A stretch of 64,000 nt of DNA from Rugalucina vietnamica (GCA_964017185.1 OZ024875.1:29397456-29461455); one strand, 5' to 3'; positions 1 to 11,834 are shown, counted from the first letter of the stretch. Translations and numbers: made by a program. Notes: generated from the letters alone by a model not told the origin.

Positions 1-63
1 ATTATTTTCATAAAATCACAAGTAATGATATAATTTGAAAGACATATGAGCCTCGACGTGAGA

Positions 64-215
64 AAAAGGTACAAGTAGGCAAAGATCAGGAAAAGGCGCA
101 ATCAGAGAAAGATTCCCACTCCAAAAACCGAGGTGGGAAAAAAACCAAAGTAACAATCAGGTATTTATACCATAAAAACATTTCGTAAGCCGAATGAGCA
201 GCTATTTTCCCAATA
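64..215. repeat. Dispersed repeat R3, copy 1
   Basis: A segment running from GGTACAAGTAGGCAAAGATC to CAGCTATTTTCCCAATAG recurs in this window at about 683-848, 9183-9425, 53928-54045 (reverse) and 58521-58767 (reverse). No coding potential is seen. The copy stops exactly where hairpin MITE 2a begins. The class is unknown; it could be a SINE, an LTR fragment or a DNA-element derivative. Confidence 0.75.
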
Positions 216-419
216 GTGAAAACCGGTTTTCGGGGTTTCCGACCTGGTGCGACACAAAAGCAAGCTAGATGCTTGAAATTTTGGCTACAATTAATAGAGG
301 GATTGTACTTACCGAGTAGCGAAAACAAAGGCGCTGGACAGTTTTGCAGTTACTGCACAGCTGATCTGCGCCTTTGTTTTCGCATATGCAAAAATCCGAT
401 TTTCTCATTATGCGGCTCA
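216..419 (+). mobile_element. Hairpin MITE family 2, copy a (left terminus degraded)
   Basis: This is one of six copies of a ~230-bp element. Terminal sequences resemble GAGCCGC..TGAGAAAACC and its reverse complement. An internal imperfect palindrome at 319-383 has arms GCGAAAACAAAGGCGC and GCGCCTTTGTTTTCGC. The right end ATGCGGCTCA is present; the left end begins only at TGAAAACCGG, inside R3. It has no ORF of its own and would need a transposase from elsewhere. Confidence 0.75.
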
Positions 420-682
420 TTTTTTTAGGTACGAAATCCCGTATGTATCGCATATCTTATAAAACTCTGCTATAAACCATGTGGGGGTCAAATGTTTAAA
501 GTCGCATTAAAATTTTATCATTTTACATTCTCCTTACAATAATTGCTGTAGGTGTATGGAATGTTTTTAGTACACCGGTCCTAAAGGTACTCAGACACAT
601 AATTATTCTCTCCCTCTTTTATCTGTGTGTTGTTCAAAGACGGGTTCTGAAGGCGAAGAATGTCATTTGACACCCTTTTCAA

Positions 683-848
683 AAAAGGTACAAGTAGGCA
701 ATGATCAGGAAAAACGCAATCGTTAAGAAACTTCACTCCAAAAACCGAGGTGGGAAAAACGGTCACTCAGTTACCTGAACTTAAATAAAAATACGAAAAC
801 ATACATAAGGTTCAAACAGTACAAAATTCGACTCCATAACACAAAACA
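683..848. repeat. Dispersed repeat R3, copy 2 (internally deleted)
   Basis: The segment GGTACAAGTAGGCAATGATC.. to the block ending near CATAACACAAAAC matches the copy at 9183-9425, but the middle block (AACAATCAGG.. to ..CCCAATAG) is missing. Confidence 0.65.
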
Positions 849-1102
849 AATGGAACCACAACAGAACTATCGCCTTGGAACGATCAGTAATATAAAATGA
901 CTGGGAGGTTTAAACCGGTTTTACAGGCGCCTAACCTCACCCTGATCTTCTGCAGTGGTTCACAACATTTATCCTCGAGGTGAATCTCTTCCTAGTCAAT
1001 GAATCATCAAGGACAAACAAATAAATCATGATAACCACCCTTGTGAAGCAAATACGAGGACTCAACAGATTCAGTAAGCTGCCCGACGATGGAGCTCCCT
1101 GA

Positions 1103-1405
1103 GTGCCGAATAACTTACTGAAACCCGGAGCAAAAGTTAAACAATTCAATACCGGAGATAAACCTTATAAACGCGAAACATTCAATCATATATTAATGAT
1201 CTATACGATCATGGCTGATCAGAATGGAGTGTTTAAAGACAAACAACATTGGTTAAACTTCACAAGCCTCGAAAGACTGCAAGAGTTTGTTAAGTACAGC
1301 CTTAAAATTGAAACAAAAAACTACCCGAAACTTGAATTGGTGGTACCGTTGAATAATCACATCCAAAGCATGATTACCGGCTGCATTAATGTATTTCCTC
1401 TATAA
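1103..1405 (+). CDS. Unrecognised 100-codon ORF
   Basis: The open frame starts MPNNLLKPGAKVKQFNTG and ends GCINVFPL. Composition looks protein-like (mixed charge, aromatic residues spread throughout) with no low-complexity run. I recognise no domain, signal peptide or membrane segment. It could be a lone exon, an element remnant or chance. No flanking splice sites or promoter could be assigned. Kept only as a candidate. Confidence 0.15.
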   Translation: MPNNLLKPGAKVKQFNTGDKPYKRETFNHILMIYTIMADQNGVFKDKQHWLNFTSLERLQEFVKYSLKIETKNYPKLELVVPLNNHIQSMITGCINVFPL

Positions 1406-2229
1406 ATTTTCAAAGAAAACTAATTCCAGTACTCTGTATGTGAATTTTATCAAGATCAAATTAGAACTAAGAATAATTCAACATGTTGAATTTGGGCAAT
1501 TAATGAAGACTTAATGGAAAAATCTCACCATTGCGTTTATTTTGTCGGGTTTATTACTTAAACATGTTGAAAATAAAACTATTTGTTTTTTACTTCATTT
1601 AATTTTTCAAACTATTGCTAAACCATATTCGGTTACAATCTCCCTGCATCACATGTAACAAAATAGCGTAGATTGGTCCAACATTACACGACTCGTTGAA
1701 AAAAGGGATTGCACTGATTGGAGGCCAGATCGAATGGACAACAATGTACAGTGAGGCATTATCGATTATCGAATCGTCAACCATGACTCTGAAACGAAGA
1801 GTTCAAATGTATGTTGGTACTTTATAAATCGAGTTTGCTTCCAAACAACTCAATTTTAAATCTACATTTCGTCAGGTGTCTTGTGATGTTGTATCAGTCT
1901 GCGCTGTAAAATATTTTACATCGAGGGTATTCAGGATGCAAACATTCGGGTACGTTTTGCCTGCGTTCTAAGTAAACATGATGACATTAGAGAGCGCCAC
2001 GCGTTAGCCTATAAACCAAATGTGCATGAGCCTCCGTACACCGTATTTATTTTCTCTATTTTGAAAACTCTTTCGGTAATGCTTGAAGACTATTCAAAAC
2101 AAAATGCAAGCGTCATTGTTTGCAATGCTTAGGAAAAGATACGCTATCGTTCTGATTCTGTCGTTGATTGCATGCTTTTGAATTGTTTCTGTACAAAATT
2201 TGGAATGAAATAATGTTTAAACCGGAAAA

Positions 2230-2600
2230 AATGCGCACAGGTCTTAAAAATCACGACACGCTTAAGAGTTTGGACGTATAAAAATTAATTTGTTTCTTAA
2301 ACTCGTTTTAGCAGTCACATATTTGCATGTGACTGAGGCGTGTGCCAGACGTACAAAATATTAACAAAATAAAATAAAAATAAAATAAGAAAATATATAG
2401 AGAAAAAAACGGGTAGCGCACATTGGCGTGCCTAAAACGTGTGCCAAAGGCGCTCAAAGTGTATTCAAAGCACCTGTAACGCGCGTGGAACTTATTCGAA
2501 ACGTATAATTATGATACACGTCCGACACACGTCGAGCTTGAAGAAATTTTTTGAGCACGTTTGGAACGCGCGCCGACCTACAGCAGTATTCAAGATGATT
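2230..2600. repeat. Diverged repeat shared with 48555-48925
   Basis: Contains GCAGTCACA..TGTGACTGAGGCGTGTGCC followed by many GCGC/ACGCG words. The reverse complement of 48775-48835 carries GTGACTGAGGCGTGTGCCGG next to a similar TATAAAAAT block. It is probably an old foldback or DNA element; its ends were not found. Confidence 0.4.
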
Positions 2601-5138
2601 TCTTGACGATTTATCAAACGTCCATATATCAAAATCAGATATTTGCTGTCTCAGACACCACTAGCACCCAACTTTAATCGATAATATGTGATCACAACAC
2701 ATAATGCTAAACGAGCCGCTTCTAGCTTTTTTAAAAGCTATCCCTGTATTCTATACTATTCTAAAATCAGAACCACGCTATTTTTAGCATGCATCGGTTT
2801 TTCCAGCTAAATATCGATAACAAAGAACTGGTTACCGCTTAACCAGACAAGTTATTATACGTCTTATCAAGGAATCGGAAACCAGTATAAAATGAGGCAC
2901 TTTAAGGGGGTTACAGCTTAATATTCTTTGTTGTCTGGTCAAATATAATATGAAACACCTGTTGAAGACCCCTACAGCTTTTAGGTTAGTACTTAAACCG
3001 TGTCGCTTAACCTCTGACATAGATATGCATGTTGATCAGACTGCTTAAATAAACATGTTCTCAATAATGCGACTCTATGACGGTAAACAATATATGACCG
3101 ACGAACTCTCACATGGCACTAGAAAATGTGTAAAACAAATAGGTGCCTCTTTAAAGCGTGTTTACAAAACTATATCACGTGAGTTCAAACGGCACGGTCA
3201 ATTTAATTTACCTATACATATTGACAAACACATCATAAGTAGGTCAACGTACAATTTGAGCCATATTTGCAAAAATAAGCAGAAAACCTCGCATCGAAAA
3301 TGCATATTCCCTACATTGAAGAAAAAAATTGCCAAATAAAGCCTCCCACAGTTCTAAAAACAGGTATGTATAACACTAAGCAAACACAAAACTTCAATCA
3401 ACGTATGAAAAATGGCTGCTTCAATTCACTAGGACGCAATTTACACTGGACACGCCCACTCATTAACATTTTAACAACAAAATCACAAAACGCTAAAAAT
3501 ACTGAGAATTAAAGAAAAAATAAACATATACAGTGAAGCTGGCATAACTTTTGAACTATATCACTGGACAATCAGCATTTCCAAATAAACTATCATCTAT
3601 AAAAATGTTAAATGTTACCGTTCTGAATGACGTCACGAAATGATTGACAGAATACTGAAAACATATAGGGCTTTATCAAATACTTAAATACATTACATAA
3701 CAGATACGTTTAACGTAACATACATTTCAAATACCTGAAATTCACACTGTTAAATACTTTCGCCCCAGAAAATCTGGCAATCTGCTTTGAATAAATACTT
3801 AATTTGTGTAATATATGTAATCAAAAGTTTGGCAGTTGATCATTTTTAAATCAGAATAATTGAAGAACATAATGGGATTCTCTAAAATGTAGGATATGGA
3901 ATTGTGACATAAAAATGGACATTTTATTGACGTCTGAAGTTCTAAGGTCATAAATGTTACAGACATAATCATTTTATTACATAAAATGCATGCCGAATAA
4001 AATTTAACTACCTTTCATGACATTTTTCCTTTGACGTTGGTAACGTTAAACGTCCCATATCTTAACCTAATGTGACCAACTGATCAATGGTTATATCTGC
4101 AATTATTATTATTATTTTTTTTTTGAAATATCTGAACAAAAATACTGGTTTTGGTTTAAATTTGACTTTTATTGGTCATGCTTCCAGAAGGTGATACTGT
4201 ATGTCAAAGTGGTTACGCAACGCCATTAAGCATATGTAACCGATATAGTGGCTCAACCTACTTTAAGTGACGTTTGGATACTGCTTTCATATGATAAGTT
4301 CAGTAACACCACAGACTTGCGCCAGACAGCTTGCTTACACTGACCAAAATTGTTTGTTGCTTTTCTTTATTCCTTAAGTATATCAAGCAGCCATTATTAA
4401 CCAAACTCTAAGGTGTCATTTTTCACATGTACTTTATCGACACTAGTTCCAAATTGCTTTTGCCATAAACTAAACAAAATCGGATCAAATAGAATTAAAT
4501 CCTGATGTACAAAGCATATACGTGTGTCCAAGTACGCGCATCACACATGATTAGCTCTACTTACCAATTGTAAATAACCTGATAATAGGATTGTACCTGC
4601 AAATTCCTGGCAACTATCACGATGCTATAGATTGTCTCCTCGAGTCTTAACGCTTATGTAACCTTATTAGGTCATTGCTTTCGTAATGTTTATTTAACAA
4701 CATGATAATTATTCCAACTGATAATTATGAGAAACGTTGCAGAACATGGTGAAAGTTTAATTAAGCGTCAAAAGTGTTCGTTGTTTTGTTATTTTGCGCA
4801 AATAATGACTATTTATCAGAACGGATACTTTAAAATCTTTAAAAGACAAGTAAACATGATAAAAAACATATGGCAGGATTTCGTCCTACTTCTAGATGCC
4901 TCATTAATTAATTAGGCCACCAAGACATCAACAACAATCTGTGATTGGATGTGCGTATACCGCGTAATTTGGTTTTGATTTATTAATTAATATCTTATCC
5001 ATAAATAAGGGATCATGGTTGTAATCCATATAGACTGATTAAAGTTTTCTTCATATGTACAGCTGTATACTGACTGGAGAGCGCCATATACAGTTCACAT
5101 AGTCTAGTTTCATAATCTGGTATTTAATTCCCGTTTCT

Positions 5139-5160
5139 CTTTTTTTTTTTTTTTTTTCAG
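5139..5160 (+). other. Probable 3' splice site upstream of the GPCR coding exon
   Basis: A ~20-base pyrimidine run ends in TTTCAG, with the AG at 5159-5160. This is a textbook intron acceptor, 246 bases before the GPCR start codon. It implies that the exon starts at 5161 and that at least one 5' untranslated exon lies upstream. Confidence 0.6.
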
Positions 5161-5392
5161 ATTATGTTACACAAACGAGAGAAGGGATGTAAAAGGCATT
5201 TAACATTTAATGGAAGCCAGGTCGATTCGATGTGTGATGTACATGTATGTATGAAACGTCACCGACTGAAGGAACGAACTTCGTTACAAACAACCAACTA
5301 CGAATTATATCTTATTGCAACCCTGTAGAACAGTCTTGCGTTCCCTGACGCAAATGGACGTTCAAAAAATAAGACTCACCCATGCTCTTTTT

Positions 5393-5410
5393 ATGTTTGC
5401 TAAAGTATGA
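5393..5410 (+). promoter_or_regulatory. Five-codon upstream ORF overlapping the GPCR start
   Basis: The upstream ORF starts with ATG at 5393 and stops with TGA at 5408-5410, so its stop shares bases with the main ATG at 5407 (ATGA). A second upstream ATG at 5382 opens a frame that runs past the main start. Such uORFs commonly reduce main-ORF initiation or make it depend on reinitiation. That role here is inference. Confidence 0.4.
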
Positions 5411-7959
5411 CAACAAATGCTTCAGAAACAAATATAACAGTGCGGAACCCAGACAATGCTGTTATTATAATCACTGACTTAATTTTCATATGTACTGGAG
5501 CAATCGGTTCTTTTGCAAATATTCTCATAATATTTGTCATTTGTCGAACGCGGTCGCTTAGAACGTCAATGAACGCTAATTTGGTCAGTCTGAGTGTGGC
5601 TGATCTTATCGTTTGTATTTTCCTAATACCCGTTCGTCTTATTCTTTATAACATTGACAACAGTGCAATCGGAAGCATCAGTGTTCTATGTCGTATCGAC
5701 GTTTTTCTGAAAACCATGTGTGATTCTGCGCAGTTGTTTATGCTGGTTGCGACAAGTTTTGAAAGATATCAGTCCATAGCTCGACCGTTTGAGAAACAAG
5801 GCCACGTGAAAAGGACGGTGGTTTCGGTGACCGTGTCTTGGCTTCTTTCTCTTGGACTCGGAATATTTACTTCACAATACTGCGGTGATGGCGGAACAAT
5901 ATATCCTTGCTATGATCAGACTCATCAGATATTCTCTGGGCACTGGGGCGATAAGGAGAAAAATATTACACTGCCAGTTGGACTAATATGCCTTTTCATG
6001 GTCGTTGTGTTTTATGGTAGAATCATGAAACTATTAAATGAACACAATACCAGCATGCAAAAGCGTTTCAAAACAAAAGTAAGTCCAGCTGAAAAGATAG
6101 TTGAAAAGTCAACAAGTAATGCAGTATTGAAAATAAACTCTACCGTCCATGTTCCAATACCGAAGCCAACAGTAGACGGACAAGTTCACCGAAAAGGCAA
6201 TGAACAGCCTAATTCAGTACAAACTGGTCAGGGACATCTGCAAAATGGCGTAGTAAGTGTTCATAAAAGTGCAATAATTGAAGATTCTGGATATAATGAG
6301 CCAGAACCGACAGCAAGAACTTCTGATCCCAAATTGGATAATGACAACGGCATGGAAGATAAAGATCATGAGCATGATCATACGTTTAAACAAAAAGACA
6401 GTCCTAATAATCCAAAGCAAGGTACTATAAAGTATTTCAATAACTTAGCTAATCAAACGAAAAATATACATACATTTCCGGAAGGTTCGAGTCCTCTGGC
6501 TTCTTGGAGGAAAATAATAAGAGGTCGCATGTTTAATACACACACAAGAAGAGAGCAGATAGAACATTCCTCAGAACCGATAAAAGTATTGAATGTGCGC
6601 GAAACAAAGCGATTCCCTCTCATAAGAGAAAGGACAACTTTGGCAAAACTGGAGACAAGTAGGGCAGAAAAAGCGGAACAAAAGACAAACGAACAGTCCA
6701 GTTTCACACAACGAAAGCGTGGAACTATGTCCAAAGCAAAATCAGTTTCTGATATGTATCAATACAGCGTGCCTAAAAGAAACCAAACGTTTTTCAAACC
6801 TACTTATAAAAGTTTAGCTACCTTACGTGCGAAAGACAATGCCAATTCGAACCTTTCAAAGACAAGTGACAATCACGTTTATCCTAATGGAACTCTGAAT
6901 GATCATCAAAATGCTACAATCTCAAGTACTAAGGACTGTGATAAATTTGACACTGGAAAACCACATCTTACAGCTCTACGAAAAGTATCTCGTGTCATTA
7001 TGGCATTAATGCCAATCCATGATTCCGAGGTCACTGCAAATAAAGCTGCGGGCCAGATGAATGAAACTCAGGGACCAAGTACTGACATAACAGGTGTTAA
7101 TATGTTTACCCCAGGAGAACGCAAGGATACTGTGAAATTGACAGACAAATTAAATGACAAAACTGAAAACAACGACACAAATCAAACAAATGAAACGATT
7201 CCTTTAAACATGAAATCATATCGCAATGAAATGAAAACTACTACAGGAATGATTCGACAAAACAGTACGCATGAAGGTTCAAAACAAAATGAAGTAGTCA
7301 GTTGGAAAACCAAAACTCAACAAAACAATACACAAGAAGAATCAAAACAAAATGAAGTTGTTAATTTGAAAGCGAAACAAACAACTATTCAGGAAGAATC
7401 AAAACAAAGTGAAGTGGTACGTTGGAAGCCGAAAACTCAACAAAACAATACACATGAAGAATCAAAACAAAATGAAGTAGTTAGCTGGAAGCCGAAAACT
7501 CAACAAAACGTTACACTAGAAGAGTCAGAACAAAATGAAGTGGTTAGTTGGAAAGCAAAGATCAAGAAGGATAGTCTTCAGCGTGTGGAGGTAGTAGAAA
7601 TGGATGGGACTGTTCATAAAAAGGTTAAAGTTGAAAGTGGTGCCGTTGTAGGAGCTGTATGTGTTATGAACAATTCCAACAGAGTTCAAGGTCGACGTAA
7701 AGTGGAAATGAGAACTGCGAAGAACATCGCCATTTTAATTGGAACATTCATTCTGCTATGGCTTCCGTTGCCAGTCGTTGTTATTATCATGTCAAGTAGT
7801 TTAGATATCAGTAAGGTATCAGTGGAGCCCGTACTAATTATTGCTTCTGCTAGTTCACTGACGGTAGCGTTAAATCCAATTTTAAATGTATTGCTCAACA
7901 AACAGATGCGATCTAGGACAATTAATACCCTAGAGAATTGCAAAAGCAAAATCAGATAA
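5407..7959 (+). CDS. Rhodopsin-like (class A) GPCR with giant third intracellular loop
   Basis: A predicted plasma-membrane receptor of 850 residues in one coding exon. The short N-terminus has sequons at N4 and N9. TM1 is ~18-45 (GSFAN), TM2 ~55-80 (LSVAD) and TM3 ~95-120, ending ERY (119-121) before QSIARPF. TM4 is ~137-157, ECL2 carries cysteines at 159 and 168, and TM5 is ~188-210. TM6 is ~772-796 (WLPLP instead of CWxP) and TM7 ~807-832, with NPILN at 823-827 in place of NPxxY. C95 can pair with an ECL2 cysteine. ICL3 spans ~211-768, far longer than the usual tens of residues. It is Lys/Glu/Asn/Thr-rich and probably disordered, and holds five ~21-residue repeats. The tail after TM7 is only ~16 residues. 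The seven-helix class A assignment is firm. The ligand group (amine, peptide or orphan) is not recognised. Confidence 0.9.
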   Translation: MTTNASETNITVRNPDNAVIIITDLIFICTGAIGSFANILIIFVICRTRSLRTSMNANLVSLSVADLIVCIFLIPVRLILYNIDNSAIGSISVLCRIDVFLKTMCDSAQLFMLVATSFERYQSIARPFEKQGHVKRTVVSVTVSWLLSLGLGIFTSQYCGDGGTIYPCYDQTHQIFSGHWGDKEKNITLPVGLICLFMVVVFYGRIMKLLNEHNTSMQKRFKTKVSPAEKIVEKSTSNAVLKINSTVHVPIPKPTVDGQVHRKGNEQPNSVQTGQGHLQNGVVSVHKSAIIEDSGYNEPEPTARTSDPKLDNDNGMEDKDHEHDHTFKQKDSPNNPKQGTIKYFNNLANQTKNIHTFPEGSSPLASWRKIIRGRMFNTHTRREQIEHSSEPIKVLNVRETKRFPLIRERTTLAKLETSRAEKAEQKTNEQSSFTQRKRGTMSKAKSVSDMYQYSVPKRNQTFFKPTYKSLATLRAKDNANSNLSKTSDNHVYPNGTLNDHQNATISSTKDCDKFDTGKPHLTALRKVSRVIMALMPIHDSEVTANKAAGQMNETQGPSTDITGVNMFTPGERKDTVKLTDKLNDKTENNDTNQTNETIPLNMKSYRNEMKTTTGMIRQNSTHEGSKQNEVVSWKTKTQQNNTQEESKQNEVVNLKAKQTTIQEESKQSEVVRWKPKTQQNNTHEESKQNEVVSWKPKTQQNVTLEESEQNEVVSWKAKIKKDSLQRVEVVEMDGTVHKKVKVESGAVVGAVCVMNNSNRVQGRRKVEMRTAKNIAILIGTFILLWLPLPVVVIIMSSSLDISKVSVEPVLIIASASSLTVALNPILNVLLNKQMRSRTINTLENCKSKIR
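7258..7566 (+). repeat. Five tandem ~63-bp repeats inside the GPCR ICL3
   Basis: Units start at 7258, 7321, 7378, 7441 and 7504; the second is 57 bp, the others 63 bp. Each encodes a variant of QNNTHEESKQNEVVSWKPKT (residues 618-720). The frame is kept and the Glu-Val-Val core is retained in all five, which suggests growth by in-frame duplication with the motif preserved. Confidence 0.9.
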
Positions 7960-8208
7960 CACAAAAGATTTTTGTAGATAATACGTTATAAATCTGAGAC
8001 AAACCTACAGTGTGTTGATTGATTATTCATTGTGGTTAACATCCTTTTAACATCTTTATTCCTTCAATTCAATGAAGTATTCCCAAGATAAGAAACATAA
8101 TCGAGCGGATTCTCTATGCGTTGTCATGTGATTTTAATGTAGGAGTGTGATTTATCGCGGAAAAAGGACAAATGAACACAATGGTTAGAAACTGGTGCCA
8201 TCAGTCAG

Positions 8209-8279
8209 AATAAATTCCACCATCGAAGCCAAAAAGGAAAACAATAAAGAAACAAATGTACACAAACTTCAGAAATAAA
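8209..8279 (+). promoter_or_regulatory. Candidate poly(A) signals of the GPCR gene
   Basis: AATAAA hexamers lie at 8209-8214, 8243-8248 and 8274-8279, about 250-320 bases after the stop codon at 7957-7959. In AT-rich DNA single hexamers mean little. Their clustering after the gene is compatible with a 3' UTR end. Confidence 0.35.
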
Positions 8280-8565
8280 ATATGGTTAACATGCTGAACA
8301 GTTTTTGTTTCAAAACAAATACACTAATGCATCTACTGAACGCAAAAATATCAAATCTTCAAAAATAGACAGTTTTTTGTACACATTTATTGGTTATTAA
8401 TCCGCTAAATGACACAACCAGAATCACTCTGATATTAAAAGTTAACAGTAAATTATGAACAGAAACTGTAGGATTTGCTTGATAAGTTGTATGACAAAGA
8501 TCAAACCGACTCTCCAGTCATAAAAAAGAATCAGGTCTGATATCTTTAAAAAATTGATTTTATGT

Positions 8566-8885
8566 GTACATTTCCGTTTCAAAAATAATATCGCACAATA
8601 AATTGACACCTTTACCTGTATTGCATGTCCCAGCATATCTCAGTCTTGAGAGAAATTAAATTGAAACGTATATATTTCTGTATACGTGTCTGTATACGCC
8701 TTCTGTTCGACTAAACTGCTGTTCAAATAACATTCAACAAACAGAAACACGTTCACATATAGTGGAAGTATGAATTATGACAGATTAGAAACTATCCAGC
8801 AACGACCGATGCAGTACAGTTGAAGGGAACAGTTTGTTTTACGACATTGCAGGGATATACTATTTTCAAAACTGACCTTTATCTT
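8566..8885. mobile_element. Small Tc1/mariner-type derivative, diverged
   Basis: The left part CCGTTTCAAAAATAATATCG..CAATAAATTGAC and the right part, CGACATTGCAGGGATATACT then ATTTTCAAAACTGACC, match the inverted termini of the element at 9686-10882. The left copy lacks the CCTGCAATG block, and the outer ends are uncertain. Confidence 0.4.
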
Positions 8886-9182
8886 ATATCCTTATAATAT
8901 CACATGGCATGGTATATAATCAGAAGACTAAATTGATCAAGGGAACATATCTAAGTATTACAAGACAAAATATTATAATGATGTATCATGCTGAAACAAA
9001 CTACATGTATAATATGTATCGACACGAATTTGTGCCTTATAACCTTTGTCAAGACGGCTTACAACACTTATTTTCTCTTCTGCCACTGACTCACTGAGTG
9101 ACAATGTGAGCAGAACAATGATAATGATATTGTCACATTAGCACTTATTTAGCACATAAGATACATGTGATTAAAATAAAGA

Positions 9183-9425
9183 AGTACAAGTAGGCAAAGA
9201 TCAGGAAAATGCGCAATCAGAAAAAGACTCCCACTCCAAAAACCAAGGTGGGAAAAAAACAAACTAACAATCAGGTACTTATACCATGAAAACATTTCGT
9301 AAGCCGAATGAGCAGCTATTTTCCCAATAGGTGGCCACTCAGTTACCTTTACTCAACTAAAAATTTGCAAACATACATAAGGCGCCAACAGCACAAAAAT
9401 ATTTTAAACACCAAGACATAAAACA
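9183..9425. repeat. Dispersed repeat R3, copy 3 (longest)
   Basis: It combines the block shared with 64-215 and a further block, GTGGCCACTCAGTTACC to CACCAAGACATAAAAC, also seen at about 760-848 and, reversed, at 58521-58610. This copy best defines the repeat, at ~240 bp. Confidence 0.7.
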
Positions 9426-9685
9426 AAAATAAACCCGTATTAAGGCATAGTTAAAACTTGATTAGCACCAAATAAACACATATTTAATACACAGTTATCA
9501 CTACTTCATAATAACTTTATTAATAATAACTTTATGTTACAAGTTGATTACACTCAAAAGCTTATCAGTATGAATAGGAACCACTCACCAACAGTTGACC
9601 CAGCACATGTTAAGACCAAGCTTTGACCGATTTGCATCCTCCAATCGGGTTCTATGAATCTAAGAAGGTGTGCAAGTGAACAATA

Positions 9686-10882
9686 CAGCTTGGTTTCAAA
9701 AATAACATACCCCTGCAATGTCGCAAAATAAATTGACCTCTTCATCTTCATTGCATCGATCATTGCTTGAGGACTGTTGACTTGGTTCGAATGAAACTTC
9801 TACATTTTGTGCATATGTTTGTGTGTGTTAAAATGGTATTAAATTTATATTGATCATGAGCAGTCCGATCGGATAGGAAGCTGTATTTGGCATATACCAA
9901 AATTCTGACAGATTTAAAGTCAAGTTTTCAAGTTTGGGCGATTGGTATGATGTATGTACTGTGACTATTGCCACTTTCAGACCTCGATGCTATTCATGGA
10001 CATCTATTTTAGATACATTAAAGCTTGCACCACATTCGCTTTACATTTTAAGTACTGAAATAATGATTAAATAGACGCGTATCCATTCATTACAGGCGTG
10101 TGTTAAGGAAGCAAAACTGTCCATTTACATCTTACTTTGTTCTCTTGTGCATGGTAGTTGTTTCGTTGGAGTTTCTCTGGGATGATTTTATTATATAAAC
10201 CGTCTTGATAAGATGACCAGTTACAGTATTTCAATTAAATATATTCACATACCAACAAATGTCTTTGATTAATACATTATGTTTAATAAGGTCATGGCAT
10301 TACTTTAACATTGCCATAGGCATATGCGCATTGCATGGGACACAATTCCATATAAACTATCTATAAACAATCAATACGATTTACAATTATTACTGCTATT
10401 CTCAGATGCAAATTCACAAAATTGGATAACTTTGAAAAGAATTTTTGTGCTAAAAACATGCATTTGCAAGGTACTTGTATACAAGGTAGTGGGTACATTA
10501 AACTTCCACTTTCTGATTCAGTACTGTTTCGAGTGTGGTGCAAGTTTTAAGATGTCTCAAATAGGTGTCAATGCATAGCATTCAGGTCATAAAGTGGCAA
10601 AATTCACAGTACGTACACTATACCAATCACATAAACTTGAAAACTTGACTTTAAATCTGTCAGAATTTTGGTATATGCCAAACGCAGCTTCCTGTCCAAT
10701 CGGTGTGCTCATGATTAATATAAAATTGATATAATTTCAACACACATAGCCATATGCACAAAATGTAGAAGTTTCATTCGTACCAGCTTAATAACCCGCA
10801 AGCAATGATTGATTCAATGAAGGTGAAGAGGTCAATTTATTTTGCGACATTGCAGGGGTATGTTATTTTTGAAACCGAGCTG
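9686..10882. mobile_element. Palindromic Tc1/mariner-type non-autonomous element
   Basis: It is flanked by TA on both sides (9684-9685 and 10883-10884). The termini are CAGCTTGGTTTCAAAAATAA on the left and CAGCTCGGTTTCAAAAATAA on the right (reverse complement). Similarity between the inverted arms continues for ~370 bases each side; for example CTGTCAGAATTTTGGTATAT on the right matches the complement of ~9890-9915. No transposase frame remains. TA flanks and a CAG start fit Tc1/mariner. Confidence 0.7.
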
Positions 10883-10884
10883 TA

Positions 10885-11777
10885 ATGTCTTAAATCAAAC
10901 TTGTTGAGGCTGAGACTTCCCCTGATATTCCAGTTACCATTGACTACGATTAGTCAGGACACAAACATCAATCACAAGTTTTTACATGATGGGAGTCCAG
11001 AAAGGGTCGCTCTTTGGTAAAACTAACAAATTCACTAATGCACAAAACAAAGACTCAGAAAGTCTTATGACATAGTCTTGTCACTGCTTTATATATTCGG
11101 ACAAAATTCTAGGTACTTCTCTTAAACAAAATCGCATAAAGTGAAGACTAAAACAGACGGACCGTATGCCTGAGCAAACAAGTACCTTTTATGGGGACGA
11201 GCGCTTGCAAATTATTTGCTTTCTTATAAACGGCTAATTATCTTCCACCGACGTTTCAAGTTCCACATCTATATACTGGAAAGAAAAAATGCAGAAAACT
11301 AGTTCTCTGAAAAAGTAATGTGATATCTATCCATTCAGAATCCTAGATTCTTTTTTATAAGAACGGAGTGCTTGTTTAGCAGTATTAGGTTCTAGAAAGA
11401 ACTTGTTTATGTGTTATTCGAGGAATTAATCATTCTTAATAATGAATTAAAAGATCCATAATGAAAACGTTTGTCCTGTAACTGTCGCACCTGTGTATCA
11501 ATCAGTTTAATATTTTATAAAAGGAGTGAAATCTTTAATTATAAAACAATATCACCTTACTATGTCGATTTCAAACTATTTATTTATAAAGTTTGTGATG
11601 TACTTCAAGTGTACTTTTAATCTTTGATTTTAATTAAATAAGTGGCGAGATACTTAAAATAGCGTGATTCTACGAACACATGACCATACAATGGCACTCA
11701 TCTTCAATAGCATTCCTCAATATAACATATACTACATTGTATATTTTGACGCGAATGCAACATGTAATATTAATACC

Positions 11778-11834
<57 letters not shown>

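Larger units (their letters stand above)
849..5138. other. Intergenic stretch without a recognised gene
   Basis: AT-rich DNA. Short ORFs occur at 1103-1405 (+, 100 codons), 3055-3339 (+, 94 codons) and 3300-3512 (+). None shows a family motif, and the last two overlap in different frames. Part of 2230-2600 shares a motif block with 48555-48925. Upstream exons or the promoter of the GPCR gene could lie here but cannot be identified. Confidence 0.6.

Noticed and set aside
3055..3512. Two overlapping small ORFs as a frameshifted gene
   Set aside because: No recognisable domain in either frame, and AT-rich composition makes chance frames likely.
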